DNA of 64,000 nt from Mycoplasma sp. NEAQ87857. GTDB lineage: Bacteria; Bacillota_I; Bacilli_A; Mycoplasmatales; Metamycoplasmataceae. The stretch lies in contig NZ_CP045542.1 in assembly GCF_009792315.1 (NCBI RefSeq), positions 1,054,001 through 1,118,000 of the forward strand. The letters are read 5' to 3'. Position numbers and translations under genes: made by a program. Shown here in pieces: positions 34,069 through 45,820 of this stretch. How positions within the stretch are numbered: position 1 is the first letter of the stretch; each line of letters starts with the position of its first letter. A model generated the notes under the pieces. It saw only the letters and a list, made by a program, of their open reading frames with translations, was not told the origin of the DNA and did not search any database.

Positions 34069-34770
34069 ATGAAACAATTATATATGTGTGGGAAAAATTC
34101 TGTTATTGAAGCTTTTGAAAATAAATTAGCTATTGAAAAAATTTATTTAAGCAAAAAAGAGAATTTAAAATACTTTAATAATGCTAAATTTCCAGTATTA
34201 GTTAAAGATAATAATTTTTTAAATAATTTAACCAAAGAAAATCATCAAGGATTTGTTGCTATATGTAAAAATGTTGATATTTATGATTTAAATTATTTAA
34301 TTAAGAATAAACCTGAAGTTATTTTGATGCTTGATCACATTCAAGATCCACATAACTTAGGTGCTATAATTCGTACAGCTAATGCTGCAGGAATTAATCA
34401 TATTATTTTACCTAAAGATAAAGCAGCAGATATTAATTCTACTGTGTTAAAAATATCTTCTGGTGGTATGGTTAATACCAAAATTACTAAAGTAAGTAGT
34501 TTATCAGCTTCAATTACAAAATTAAAAAAAGAAGGTTATTGAGTATATGCAACTACATTGGATCAAAATGCTATTGCACACAATGAAGTTAGATACAATA
34601 AACCTACAATTATTGTTATGGGTTCAGAAGGAGAAGGTGTTTCAAAAAGCGTTTTATCAGTTTGTGATCAAACAGTTTATATTAAACAATTTGGAACAGT
34701 GCAATCTTTAAACGTTTCTGTAGCAACTGGTATCATTCTTTTTGATTACATCAACAAAAACAATGATTAA
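34069..34770 (+). CDS. rlmB: 23S rRNA 2'-O-methyltransferase, TrmH/SpoU family
   Basis: A 233-residue SPOUT methyltransferase. Motifs: DHIQDPHNLGAIIRTA (motif 1), IIVMGSEGEGVS (motif 2) and QSLNVSVATGI (motif 3), which form the knotted SAM site. It probably methylates G2251 of 23S rRNA, as RlmB does. Two starts fit, 34060 and 34069; AAAGGA at 34055 has better spacing to the second. It begins 20 bases after cysS and overlaps the next gene by 8 bases. Confidence 0.88.
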
Positions 34771-35356
34771 ACTAATAGATTGCTCTAATTGAGATATTAG
34801 AGCAAAAGAATATTTCAAAATCAAAAACAATAAAATTAATCAAAATAAATTAATGTGAGATTTTATAACTTCCAATCCTGAGAAGTTAAATCTCTTTGTT
34901 AATAAAATTAAATGATTTGTTCACATAGGTAATTATAGTACTGAAGAAGTTAAAAATGTATTCTTATCATTTTTAGTGGAAGTAATTAATAATTACACTA
35001 ATTATTCAAAATTTAATTTTGAATACTATTTATGAGAACAATTAAAAACCAAAACATTAAATTACTTTAATAAGCAAAATTCACAACAACAAATTTTTGA
35101 AGTTAAATTAGCTTTCCAGAGAATTAATTTAATGAATTTAAAATTACAAATTAGACATACTTTTTGTAAAGATTCTAATGATAAAGACAACGAAGAAAGA
35201 TGAACAATAATTTATGAAAGATTTATAAATAAATTATCTAAGTTAGAAAAAGACTTTATTTCGCTAAATCATACTCAAAGAAATATAGCGTTTTCTAATA
35301 CTAAAAGTAAAAGAATTATAGATAGTTTGAACCAAAAATTGCACCAATCTCTATAA
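34763..35356 (+). CDS. Divergent sigma-70-family (SigH-position) factor, putative
   Basis: A 197-residue protein of the right size for an alternative sigma factor. Residues about 50-100 (STEEVKNVFLSFLVEVINN, then SKFNFEYYLWEQLKTK) resemble sigma region 2: an acidic helix, a hydrophobic core, then KFxFxxYLWxxLKxK. The C-terminal ~50 residues have helical spacing compatible with a weak region 4. The gene lies exactly where sigH sits in Bacillus (rlmB-...-sigH-rpmG-secE-nusG). It overlaps rlmB by 8 bases (ATGATTAA). No spore or competence regulon is expected, so it may control a small set such as recombination or surface genes. Region 4 is weak, so the call is tentative. Confidence 0.6.
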
Positions 35357-35394
35357 ATCAATAATTTATAAATTATGTTAAAATATATAATATT

Positions 35395-35547
35395 ATGAAA
35401 AACAATAATAAAGTTTCAATAGCTTGCCAAGAATGCAAGAAAAAAAATTATACAAAGAACAAAAGTTTAGGTAGCGATAAAAGAATTGTTATCAAAAAAC
35501 ATTGTCCTCATTGTAAAGTTCACACAGTGCATAAAGAAGAGGTTTAA
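35395..35547 (+). CDS. rpmG: Ribosomal protein bL33, zinc-binding form
   Basis: A 50-residue basic protein with two CxxC pairs (CQEC and CPHC), the zinc-binding C+ version of L33 in the large ribosomal subunit. TATAAT and TAAAAT boxes lie within 16 bases before the ATG and there is no clear ribosome site. secE begins two bases after the stop, so rpmG-secE-nusG is a unit. Confidence 0.93.
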   Translation: MKNNNKVSIACQECKKKNYTKNKSLGSDKRIVIKKHCPHCKVHTVHKEEV

Positions 35548-35549
35548 TT

Positions 35550-35780
35550 TTGAAAAAAGATAATCAATCAACTGAAGTTAGCAACAAAAAAGAAAAACGT
35601 AAAAAATGATATTTTTTCCGTAAGGTTGCTAAAGATATTAAACGTGTAAGATGACCTGATGCAAAAACTAATACTTCAAACTTTATAAAAATTATTGTTT
35701 TTACAGTTTTATTTGCTCTTTTTGTGTTTGCTATTACATTTGGTTTCACACATCTTTGAAACCATTTTCACATTACATAG
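35550..35780 (+). CDS. secE: Preprotein translocase subunit SecE
   Basis: A 76-residue protein with a TTG start at 35550, preceded by AGAGG inside the rpmG 3' end. A charged amphipathic helix leads to RVRWPDAKT, the SecE signature, then one membrane helix to the end. It clamps SecY in the export channel needed for the lipoproteins of this genome. Two TGA codons in the helix and signature are Trp. Confidence 0.92.
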
Positions 35781-35803
35781 AGTATTGATTTTAAGGAGAA
35801 ATA

Positions 35804-36400
35804 ATGAATAATAATTACAAATGATATATGATTTCAACAATTAGAGGTAAAGAAGATCACGTTATTGAATCATTAAATAACAGAATTGTTGCTGAACAAG
35901 TTGAAGGTTCTTTTGATTTAGAATTTTCAGAAAATGGTCCTTTTAGAATTTTTAAAAAACCTACTTTAACAGCTAAAGAAATTGATAAAAAAAGAGAAGG
36001 AATGCCTTACAAAATTAAATGAATCAATATTTATCCTGGATATATTTTTGCAAAAATGGATATGACTGATAAAGCTTGATTCGTTATCCGTAATACTCAA
36101 TATGTTACAGGGTTAGTAGGATCTTCAGGTAAAGGAGCTAAACCAACTCCAGTAAGTAATTTAGAAATTAGAAAAATGGAAAAAGCTGAAAAAGAAGCAA
36201 TTGAATTATTTAACTCAGGAAAAAACTTATCATCATTAAAAGTTGGTGATTTAGTTGAAATAGTTGCAGGACCTTATAAAGGTGAAATTGGACCAATTAC
36301 TTCAATTAATTTAGAATATAATACAGCTGTTGTTTCACTTGAAACATTTGGTAAAAAAACTCCTGTTGAAATCGATATTGATTCATTAATTTTAAATTAA
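35804..36400 (+). CDS. nusG: Transcription antitermination factor NusG
   Basis: A 198-residue NusG. The NGN domain begins WYMISTIRGKEDHV and includes YPGYIFAKM; a C-terminal KOW domain holds VGDLVEIVAGPYKGEIGPI. It binds elongating RNA polymerase. AAGGAGAAATA precedes the ATG, 23 bases after secE. Confidence 0.95.
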
Positions 36401-36440
36401 ATAACTTTATGTAATCTTAATTAGATAATAATTTAAAACA

Positions 36441-36469
36441 AAAACTAACTAGTTTAACTAGTTAGTTTT
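36441..36469. terminator. Bidirectional terminator between nusG and the ABC-permease gene
   Basis: AAAACTAACTAG pairs perfectly with CTAGTTAGTTTT around a 5-base loop, flanked by A and T runs. It serves two convergent genes. Confidence 0.88.
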
Positions 36470-36484
36470 TTATATCTATTTTGC

Positions 36485-38623
36485 TTATTTGTTCAATAAT
36501 CAAAGTGGATTTTTTAAGAATGTGTTTATTGAAATGATTGAATAAATAATAATACCTAATAAAGAAAATATCAATCATACAACACAAGAAATCAATAATG
36601 TAAAGCTTTCATCAATTGATAAATATTGAGTTAAACCAAGATTTTGTAACACTATATTTTGCACACCATTTGAAACCATTAAAGTTAATAATAAAGTGAT
36701 AAATGACAATAATATAAATGTTGCTAGATGATAAAATAATGCTCAACCCACTTTTGCTTTCAATACCTTTAAAATACCAATATCTTTCTTTTTAGAATCA
36801 ATAATTAATTTACTAATAACAGTGATAATTAATAAAAATAATAGAATAATACCCACTGAAGCATATACAAGTATTTGAATTGATTTACTATTAGAAGCTA
36901 AAATTCTACTAATTACTGAATTACTGAATTTATATATATTGAAATATTGATCATTATTATTTAGAGTTGTTAATAAATTATCATTAGAATATAATTCTAA
37001 CCCTATAGGTAAAGGAGTTGTGTTGATGTTTGTTTGATAAAAGGTAGGAGTTTCATCATTTGTAATACCTACTATTTTTACAATCTTATTATTTATTAAA
37101 CCTGTTAAAAGGTAATCTTTATTAAATTGAATTCTATTTTTATTTCTTTCATAAAGACTGTTAGATATTACTATTTCGTTAGAATTAGTAGGTTTTTTAC
37201 CTTGAATAATAGGTTGAGAATCATATTTAACAATATTAAAAGCATCAATTGAATAGATTAAACCTACATGATTTTTATTAACCTTAGTTAGTGAAAAAGA
37301 TTTTGAACTTTTATAACTTTCAACATCAATCATCTTAATTAAATCAGCATTTAAATAAGTATATGATATTCCATTTATTGATGAATTTGTACTAATATTA
37401 GTCACTTTTAAAGGGTATTTGTTATTAGTTCCTTCAACAAATAAATCTAACATAACATTATTTTGGGTTATATTTAACTTGTTTGCAACCTCTTTAGAAA
37501 GGATAATTTCATTTGTTTTTAAACTAAATCCTTCATCACTTAATTGAATTCTATCTTTATAGAAATCATTATTGCTAATTTGTTTTATTTCATTATTTTT
37601 TAAACTAATATTAATATCTTTATAAGATAAAATTAATTCATTTTTTAATTGGTATTTTGGTTGAATAAATTTAATTTTTTCATCTTGTTTTAATTGATAT
37701 ATTAGTTGATTACTAAACCCAATACCATTTTCTTTACTTGCAATATATAGGTCATTATTTGCTAATTTATCATTTTTAGTTTGTATTAACTTAGCACCAC
37801 TTGCAAAAATAAATGAATTACTTACCAATTGAATACCAACTAAAAAAGTCAATATTATTAAGATAAATTGAAATCATTTTTTCTTAAAATCACTAAAAAC
37901 TAATTTTAATGTTGGTTTTAATTTTGTAATAAAATTACTAGTTTTTTGAGTTTTAATAGTTAAATCTTGACAATCATTGTTGTTAAATTTAGGTTGATTT
38001 TCGGTTATAACATTGTTTTCTAAATCAATTATTAAATCTGCATATTTTTGAGCAGCTGCTAAATCATGTGATACTATAACAACAGTTCTTCCTTGCTTTA
38101 ATGAAGCAAAAAGCTCAAAAACAAAATCACTATTTTTTTGATCTAAATTGCCTGTTGGTTCATCAGCTAAAATAATTTTAGAATCTCTACTAATTGATCT
38201 TAAAATAGCTATTCTTTGTTGTTCTCCACCTGAAAGGTTATTAATAGTATTATTTAGTTGATCATTACTTATTGATATTTTTGACGATAACTCTTGTATA
38301 TCATCATTTGTTATATCTCTGTTTATTACTTGGTTAGCAATTTTAATTGTGTCAATTGCTTTGATATTAGATAATAAATTAAATGATTGAAAAATATAGT
38401 CCATATGATTATTAGTTAATCATTTGCTATGTTCTTGATCGTTTATAGTTATCTTTCCTTCATAATCACTATCCATACCACTTATAATATTTAATAAAGT
38501 ACTTTTACCACTTCCTGATCTACCTACTATAAATGTAATTTTATTTTCTGGTAAATCAATATCTAAATCCTCGTACAATATTTGTTTTCCAAAAGATTTG
38601 GAGATGTTTCTAAGTTTAATCAT
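36485..38623 (-). CDS. ABC transporter, ATPase fused to FtsX/MacB-type permease
   Basis: A 712-residue fusion. Residues 1-220 are an ABC ATPase of the LolD/MacB class: GRSGSGKST (Walker A), NNLSGGEQQR (signature), ILADEPTGNLD (Walker B), and the switch His in VSHDLA. A membrane helix near residue 255, a large outside domain of about 300 residues, and three C-terminal helices form a MacB/FtsX permease half. Such transporters move or release lipoproteins and peptides rather than import nutrients. The ATG overlaps the original end of the upstream gene (AATGATTAA). An IS element now lies 80 bases upstream; the ribosome site AAGGAAAC remains, but operon transcription may be cut. Confidence 0.87.
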
Positions 38624-38633
38624 TGTTTCCTTC

Positions 38634-38702
38634 ATTTAATAGATAACTATAGTATTTTTTACTAAGTTCATCTATTTGGTTTAGTTTACTTTTAATAATT
38701 TT
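38634..38702. repeat. 69-bp target-site duplication, left copy
   Basis: It is identical over 69 bases to 40566-40634 and directly abuts the IS end. It contains the 3' coding part of the disrupted upstream gene. Long variable duplications are the hallmark of IS1634. Confidence 0.93.
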
Positions 38703-38733
38703 CCTGAGTTTCCAAGTTTTAACAAAAAACGAT

Positions 38734-38760
38734 AAAAAGAGCATTTTATTGCTCTTTTTT
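38734..38760 (-). terminator. Terminator within the IS element, after the transposase
   Basis: AAAAAGAGC pairs with GCTCTTTTT around ATTTTATT, 29 bases past the transposase stop. It would stop transcription running into the ABC gene. Confidence 0.8.
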
Positions 38761-38788
38761 TAACTTTTTCAAAAATTTACATTGTAAT

Positions 38789-40447
38789 TTACATTTTTTG
38801 AGTTTCTAATATCTTTTTGATAAGAGCAAAATCATTTAAATGTTGCGTATTATCTTTATTTTCTATTAATTTTTCAGTGATAATTTTTGAATTTACCACT
38901 TCAATATATTTATTAGCACTTAAAATTGCTTTTATTAATCTTGTGTTAGTAAATCTTTCGTTTTTAACACCTAATACAGGTTCTAAGTTTTTATTTACTA
39001 AAGTTAGTAAATATCTCATAAGAACTAATGATATAAAGCATAAAAGGAAATATCCTTCAATGTGTTTATCACTCCGCACATACACAGGTCTGATTCTTAA
39101 AGCGTTTTTTAATGTTCTAAAGTTTTCTTCAACTTGTCATTGTTTTGCATATAAATCAACAACATCTTGAACCGTGAGATCGTGTCTTGATGTTTCATAA
39201 GCGTATAAACCGTCAAACTTCTTATCTCTTTCGATTTTTTCATAATCTAACTTATATGAAGTTGTTTTACCATTTTCAATTTCTTTAAAGAATTTGTATT
39301 TTTTACCAGCAAGCAAATCAGCTTGAGCAACAATACCATTTTTAGCTTTTTTATTGAAATTATCAATAAGAATTTGTCTATCTTGTTTATCTTTTTTAGC
39401 ACGTTTTTCACTATAAGTTATTATTCTACGTCTAGTTCTTCCATTTGGACGTTTTTTCTGTCATAGTGATTCATAAGCTTCTTCTTTGAATTTAAAATTA
39501 TCTAAATCTACATATCCTTCAGGATCTTGAGCAAATAATTTAGTTCTTTTGGTAGCGATTTTTAATCTGTAAGAGATTATAAAATCTATATTATTTTGTT
39601 CTAGAAATCTGATGTTTTTATTGGTACTCATTCCTCTATCAGCAATTATTGTAACCATTCTAAGATTGTAAATTTTCTTAATTTCATTGATAAATGGAAT
39701 GAAAGTGTTTGGGTCAGCTGTATTGCCTTTAAATAATTTGTAATGGATTGGAATACCATTTTCATCAGTGATTAAACCTACTACAATTTGATCTTCTTTG
39801 AATTTTCCATCTTTTGAATATCCAGGATGTTTAAGACCTAAACTTGTAAAAGTCTCAAAATATACAGTTGATGAATCAAATCACATAACATCAACAGATC
39901 TTAGGTTTTTAGAAATTAATGAATTATTGATGTTTTTTAAAATAGTTGTTTTATTATCTGAAAGATAATCTAAAGAGTTGTAGAATGTAGTCTTTTTTGA
40001 ATCAAATTCTATTTCATAATCAGGAATACTTTCAAAAGTTTTAATAATACTTTGCTGTTTTAAGATACGTGTTGAAATTATAAATTTCAATATTTTTATT
40101 AATTCTTTTGATCTTGTTTCTTTAGTTTTCTCAAAAATATCCAAGTCATCGATTGTGTTAAATAAAACTTGATGACCATAATTAACAACTTTTGATTCAA
40201 CAACTGAATTTTTAAGAACTTTATTTACTTCTTGCAAAATTTTATCTTTAGGCCATTCAGGATCTCAATTAACACAAGCTTCTTTTAAGAGATTAATTGG
40301 GTCTTTTGTAGATTTTTCTAATTTTTCTAAATTCCCCAAACCAATACTTCTCTTATAACCTCTAGCATGACCATTTGAGATAGCTGCTGTGATGTAGTAT
40401 GTGTCTTTTCTTTTACTTCTAACAATAATTCACTTTTCTTTTTTCAT
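38789..40447 (-). CDS. IS1634-family transposase
   Basis: A 552-residue DDE transposase of the IS4 superfamily, IS1634 group. TGA Trp codons interrupt it only under the standard code; under code 4 it is intact. Visible parts: an N-terminal KRSIGLGN region, the IIADRGM segment with a catalytic Asp, and the C-terminal VEENFRTLKNAL-RIRPVY segment with the catalytic Glu (YREK-like region). The ATG at 40447 starts MKKEKWIIV. The stop is followed by the element's own terminator. Confidence 0.92.
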
Positions 40448-40502
40448 ACTCCTAATTATACCATAATTACAATGTAATTATGTGGAAAAAATAATTTTTT
40501 TA

Positions 40503-42129
40503 CTATACGTAGTATAGTAAGTATGGAAAAGTGCTAAAAAATTGGCTAAAACTTGGAAACACAGGATTTAATAGATAACTATAGTATTTTTTACTAAGTT
40601 CATCTATTTGGTTTAGTTTACTTTTAATAATTTTATTAATTTTGTTTTTAAAGTCAGTGATATTATTGTTTTCTAGCACTAAATTTAATAACATCAATTG
40701 ATTTATGTTTAAATTTTGTAAGCTATCATCAACTTGTAATTGTTTTTTAATTATATTAATAATATTTTTATCATTAATTTCTAAGATATTTATTAGGTTT
40801 AAAATATAAATATTTTCACTTAAAGGAAATTCTTTAGTTCTTTCATTTAATGATTTTGTAAATACAGATAAATTAGAATGACTAATATACACATTTTTAG
40901 CTAATTTAGACAAGTTATATAAAGCCAATACTAATCAGTATCAATTTGAAATTCTTATATCCATTTTTAATAAATTGTTTATATTTTTAGTTATTGCTTG
41001 AGCTTTATCTACCAATAAACTTGGTTTGATTTTTATTAAAGACATTATTAAATAATAATAATTTTTAGATATATCTTTTGTGAAGAAATTATTTAAATAA
41101 TTATTAAGTGTATTTTCTAAATAGGGTGTTATTTTATTAATGTATTGTTTATCACTATAATTTAATAATATTGATAAGAAGCTATCTTTAGCATTAAATA
41201 CAACTTCTTGGAAGTTTCTGTTAGAAATATAAAAATTAATTTTATCCTCTATTTCTTTTATTGGTAAATCACCATCAAAAGTTTCGATATACGCTTTAAA
41301 TAACGAAATGCTATCTTTACTATTTCCTAATATTTGTCTAAGTTCTTTCAATAATGATTGATTATCGTTTAAAAAGTATTTAACATTTAAAATGTGTTCA
41401 TCACTTAAATTGCTAACCTTTTTAGTATTAATAAGTTTATTTTTAAAACTATTTAATACGTTTGTAGGTATTGTATTAATGCTTTTTGTCAATCTTATAT
41501 ATGTCATATAATTATCAATATATTTATCATTAGCAGTATCAAAAATCAAGTCATATGAAGTTTTTGGACTATATCTTTGGATAAATTCATCTAATTGATA
41601 TGTGTAAAAAAACATTAAAAACTCCAATTGTATAAGCAAAATTTATTTCATCATTATCATATACTTTAAAAACACTCTTATTTGCATCTCATAATTTATC
41701 AAAGTATTTAAAATACTCTTTTAATGCAGTTGTAGATATTCTATTAGCTATTATTTTTAAATAATATGGATAATCAAAATGATCTAATTTTTCTCATGAT
41801 AAATCAATATTAATCTCATTTAATTTATTCAAAATCTTGTTATTTATTTTTCTATCTAGATCATATAAATTTGATAATAAGAATGAATCATTATTTTTAA
41901 AATGAAAGCTTGATATATAGTGTTTATCTTTGGTTTCAAAAGTATTATTTTCAATAAATTGTTTATACTGATTGCTTGTATTTTCTTTGTAATCAATTTG
42001 TTTTACATTAGATTTAAAAAAGTAATCTTTATTTTGGAATTTAGTATATAAAACTGTAGGAATTGAAATAGATAAAGTTAATACCAAACCTGCAATAATA
42101 AAATATTTTAATTTCTTATTTTTAAGCAT
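40503..42129 (-). pseudogene. Membrane-anchored protein gene, frameshifted at T7 and disrupted by the IS
   Basis: The first part starts MLKNKKLKYF with one N-terminal membrane helix, then helical Lys/Asn-rich sequence. At 41606-41612 a run of seven T (coding strand) shifts the frame: removing one T joins the upstream frame (through GVFNVF) to the downstream frame (YTYQLDEF), which continues about 370 residues. The IS1634 element replaces the native last residues (EGNND) by 21 IS-encoded ones ending LLYYV. The original gene ended overlapping the ABC-permease start, so the two were an operon pair and the product probably worked with that transporter. It is about 535 residues if repaired. The T7 could be a reversible switch, a decay mutation or a sequencing error. 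I recognise no family. Confidence 0.75.
40566..40634. repeat. 69-bp target-site duplication, right copy
   Basis: Same 69 bases as 38634-38702. The bases outside each copy differ, which fixes the duplication length. Confidence 0.93.
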
Positions 42130-42307
42130 ATCCACCTTTATCTAAGTTAATTTTTTTAAATATCATTTTTCTCCTAAGTTATATTTATATTAAAGTTTTT
42201 ATTTACTTAAAACGATATTAACATATAAAAATATTTTTTTATGAAAAAAATATTTTTCCATATATATCCTTTATATATAAGTTTTTGTTTCCATAATTTC
42301 GCATATT

Positions 42308-42337
42308 AAAAGATAGACACTTATATGTCTATCTTTT
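42308..42337 (-). terminator. Terminator of the amino-acid permease gene
   Basis: AAAAGATAGACA pairs with TGTCTATCTTTT around a 6-base loop, 20 bases past the permease stop on the minus strand. Confidence 0.85.
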
Positions 42338-42356
42338 AATTATGTTAAAATTAAAT

Positions 42357-43691
42357 TTATACCCTCTTGGTTCTAAGAGTTCATCAAAATAAACCTATTC
42401 CTAAAAGTAAGAAGACTAAATAAGAAACTATTGATACTGTATTTGATGTTGCTCATTTTACTCCAACTAAGAAAGGAAACTCATAAATTAATATCACACT
42501 AATAATTAATAAAGATGAAAAAATATACAATATTTTTTCATAAATTGGTATTTTAACAATTTTGCTTTGTTTTTCTAATATAAATGCTGTAATATATGCT
42601 AATAAATATTGGAATAAAAATGAAATTGTACCTAAGTTAATTACTTCTTTAAATAAGCTTATTTGAGGAAAAATGTTAGGTAAAATATTAAATAATACCA
42701 TTGCAATAATGATTAATGAAGTATTAAATCATATTGCGTTTTTATATTCGTTGTTTTTATTTGTTTTTGCAAGTTGCATTGGTAAATATTTTTCTTCTGC
42801 TAAAGCTACAATAATTCTTGAATAAACATTAGCACTAGTTAATGTTGAAGCAATATTATAAGTTAATAAATATGTTCCAAAAATAAAAATACTTGCTGTG
42901 CCAAAGACTATACGATAAATACCAATAAAATTATTATTAATTTTAATTAAATCAGTACCTAAAAATAAAACATATCCAATAATATAAAATGTAAAAATTG
43001 ATAAAAATACAATTATTATCAATTTTTTAATATTATTGGTTTTAACATCTTTAGCGATATTAGGTATTGTTTCAATACCACCAAAAGCAAACATAAAAAA
43101 TAATATATTACTAAAAATTAAATAAGTATCTATTTTACTATTCTTTGCTTGAGCAAAATTATTTTTAAAACCATTATTTACAATTGTTAAATAAGCTAAA
43201 ATACCAATTCCCAAAATTAAAATAACTCATTTAACACTTGCTGTAATTAATATTGCTCATCTTGAAAATTTAAATCCATAAGTTGAAAATAAAATCAAAA
43301 TAATAAAAAATATAACCGAAATTAACCTTACAATTCATAAAGTAGTGCTATTGGATGTAAATACACTAGCAACTCTTTCTAAGAATAATGGTCCTGCAGC
43401 AGAAAATAAAGGAACTTGGATTCATTGATTTCATCCTGTAAAAAATGCAAATTTTTTATATCCTGTTTTCTGTGCATAAATAAACGAACCACCATATTCA
43501 TCTTTGTATTCATTAGATAATCTTGCAAAAACTAACGTAGTTACAAAAGCAATAAATGCACTTGCAAAAATAATTAGTAATCCAAAATAACCTAATTTAA
43601 CTATGTCTATAATTGTAGCGATAAAACCAAAACCAATAATGTAATTAATTGATAATAAAACAAAGGTTTTATCGTTCATTGTTTTATGCAT
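42357..43691 (-). CDS. APC-family amino-acid permease
   Basis: A 444-residue protein with about twelve membrane helices, read through several TGA Trp codons. The N-terminus LLSINYIIGFGFIATI matches helix 1 of APC transporters with the unwound Gly motif, and a mid-protein FAFGGIETIPNIAKD matches the conserved FxGxE helix 6 segment. It probably imports an amino acid or exchanges it with a related compound; the substrate is not evident. AGGAGAATTTT precedes the ATG. It is a separate unit, with a terminator between it and deoC. Confidence 0.83.
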
Positions 43692-43803
43692 AAAATTCTC
43701 CTAATTGTTGAAAAAAGTGCAAAAAGTCTTTATTTTTAAGTCAAAAATAAACTTTTTGTTTTTTCATATATATTTTACTATCATTTTAAATTTAAGTTAA
43801 ATA

Positions 43804-43836
43804 AAAAAATATCAAATTTTAGATTTGATATTTTTT
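43804..43836 (-). terminator. Terminator of the deo operon
   Basis: AAAAAATATCAAAT pairs with ATTTGATATTTTTT around a 5-base loop, 18 bases after the deoC stop. Confidence 0.85.
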
Positions 43837-43853
43837 GTATTAATTAAATATAA

Positions 43854-44516
43854 TTAGTATCCACCTTTAGATTCTTTACCTTCAATAATAGCAACTGATC
43901 TACTGGTTCCAAATCTTGAAGCTCCAGCATTATACATTGCTATTAAATCATCAAGATTACTAATTCCTCCTGCTGCTTTAATTAACAATTTATCTCCACA
44001 AACTTCTTTCATAATTTGAACATCTTCTAAAGTTGCTCCTCTATAGCTAAATCCTGTAGATGTTTTGATGAATTCTGCACCAGATTTCATAACAATTTCT
44101 GTTGCTTTTTTAATTTCATCTTTTGTTAATAATGCTGTTTCAATAATAACTTTTAAAACGTGGTTTCCACAAGCTTCTTTAACTTTTTTAATGTCGTTTA
44201 AAACATATTCATAATCACCTTGTTTAAAACGACCGATGTTCATTACCATATCAATTTCATCAGCACCATGATCAATAGCTAATTTAGCTTCATGAGCTTT
44301 AGATTGAGTAATCATGGCTCCTAAAGGGAAACCTACAACACTTGTAATTCCAACGTTTTGTTTTTTTAATTTATCAGCTACGTATTTTACTCATGAAGAG
44401 TTAACACAAACTGTTTTAAAGTCATATTTAATAGCTTCATTGATTAATTTATCAATTTCTTTTGTAGTTCCTTCAGCTTTTAAATATGTATGATCAATCA
44501 TTTTGTTATATTCCAT
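43854..44516 (-). CDS. deoC: Deoxyribose-phosphate aldolase
   Basis: A 220-residue aldolase splitting 2-deoxyribose 5-phosphate to acetaldehyde and glyceraldehyde 3-phosphate. EIDMVMNIG and the Schiff-base Lys in FIKTSTGF are visible, as is KAAGGI. It is last gene of deoD-deoA-deoC and starts 7 bases after deoA stops. The acetaldehyde could feed an aldehyde dehydrogenase such as the one at 22394, but they are unlinked. Confidence 0.95.
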
Positions 44517-44523
44517 AATACTC

Positions 44524-45819
44524 CTATTGTAATTTATCTAAAATTATTTTATTTTCAACTTGTTCTTGATTAATTTTGTATGCATTTGATAATTCTGAAA
44601 CTAATGCTATATCTATTGGGTTAGATGAATATAAAGTAAATAATACATCTCCAATTTTTACTTCTTCATTAGTTTTTTTGTTTAATGTAATTCCTGCCTC
44701 AAAATCAATTGAATCTTCTTTAGTTTTTCTTCCTGCACCAAGTTTCATTGACACTAATCCAAAAGCTAAACTATCAAAAATTTCTAAATATCCATTTTCA
44801 TTAGTCTTTACTTCTAATTTATATTTGGGATTTCAAAAATCTTTTGATTTTAATTTAGCAACATCTCCACCTTGAATTTCAACAAATTCATAGAATTTAG
44901 CTAAAGCTTTTTTATTATCAATTACTTCTTGTACCATTTTTAGACCTTCATTATGATCTTTTGCAATTTTAGCTTGTTCTAAAATAGTTGCACAAGATGA
45001 ATAAACTAACTCATTAAAGTCTTTTGGACCCTTACCTTCTAGAGTTCATATTGCTTCTAGCACTTCATTTTTATTACCAATTTCTCTACCAATTGGACGA
45101 TTCATATTAGTAATTTCAGCTCTTACATCAACATTTAATTCTTTACCAATATTAATCATAGTTCTTGCAAGATCTCTTGCTTGAGCTAAATCTTTCATAA
45201 ATGCACCATTACCACATTTAACATCAAGTAAGATTGCATTTGATCCAGTTGCAAGTTTTTTAGACATAATACTTGAAGCAATTAAAGGAATTGATTCAAC
45301 TGTTGAAGTAACATCTCTTAATGCATATAATTTTTTATCTGCTGGTACTAATTGAGCACTTTGTCCAATTACTGCGATTTTATGTTTTTTAACTTGTTCT
45401 ATAAAATCTTGTTCTGATACTTCAACATTAAATCCTGGAATAGATTCTAATTTATCAATAGTTCCACCAGTATGACCTAAACCTCTACCAGACATTTTAG
45501 CTACAGGTGCTCCACAAGCTGCAACAATTGGAGCTACTGCTAAAGTAGTTTTATCTCCAATTCCACCAGTTGAATGTTTATCTACTTTAATTCCTGGAAT
45601 AGCAGATAAATCAATAACATCTCCTGAATGCATCATATATTTAGTCATAGTAGCTATTTCTCTAGGATTCATCCCATTAAACATAACCGCCATTAAAAAT
45701 GCACTCATTTGATAATCAGGAGTTTGATTAGTAACATATGATTCAACTAAGAACTTAATTTCTTCATTGGTTAATTCTTTATTTAAACGTTTTTTTTCAA
45801 TAATATCAACTACACGCAT
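44524..45819 (-). CDS. deoA: Pyrimidine-nucleoside (thymidine) phosphorylase
   Basis: A 431-residue phosphorylase that releases base and (deoxy)ribose 1-phosphate from thymidine or uridine. [30 protein letters not shown] and SSIMSKKLA are family motifs binding phosphate and nucleoside. The start lies one base after the deoD stop, with its ribosome site inside deoD. The C-terminal alpha/beta part contains [13 protein letters not shown]. Confidence 0.95.
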
Positions 45820-45820
45820 A

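Larger units (their letters stand above)
38703..40565 (-). mobile_element. IS1634-type insertion sequence (IS4-like), intact
   Basis: A 1,863-bp element between two 69-bp direct repeats. The ends are near-perfect inverted repeats over about 21 bases (CCTGAGTTTCCAAGTTTTA and CCTGTGTTTCCAAGTTTTA). It carries one full-length transposase gene on the minus strand and an internal terminator. The exact repeats and the open reading frame suggest recent insertion and an element still able to move. Confidence 0.92.
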
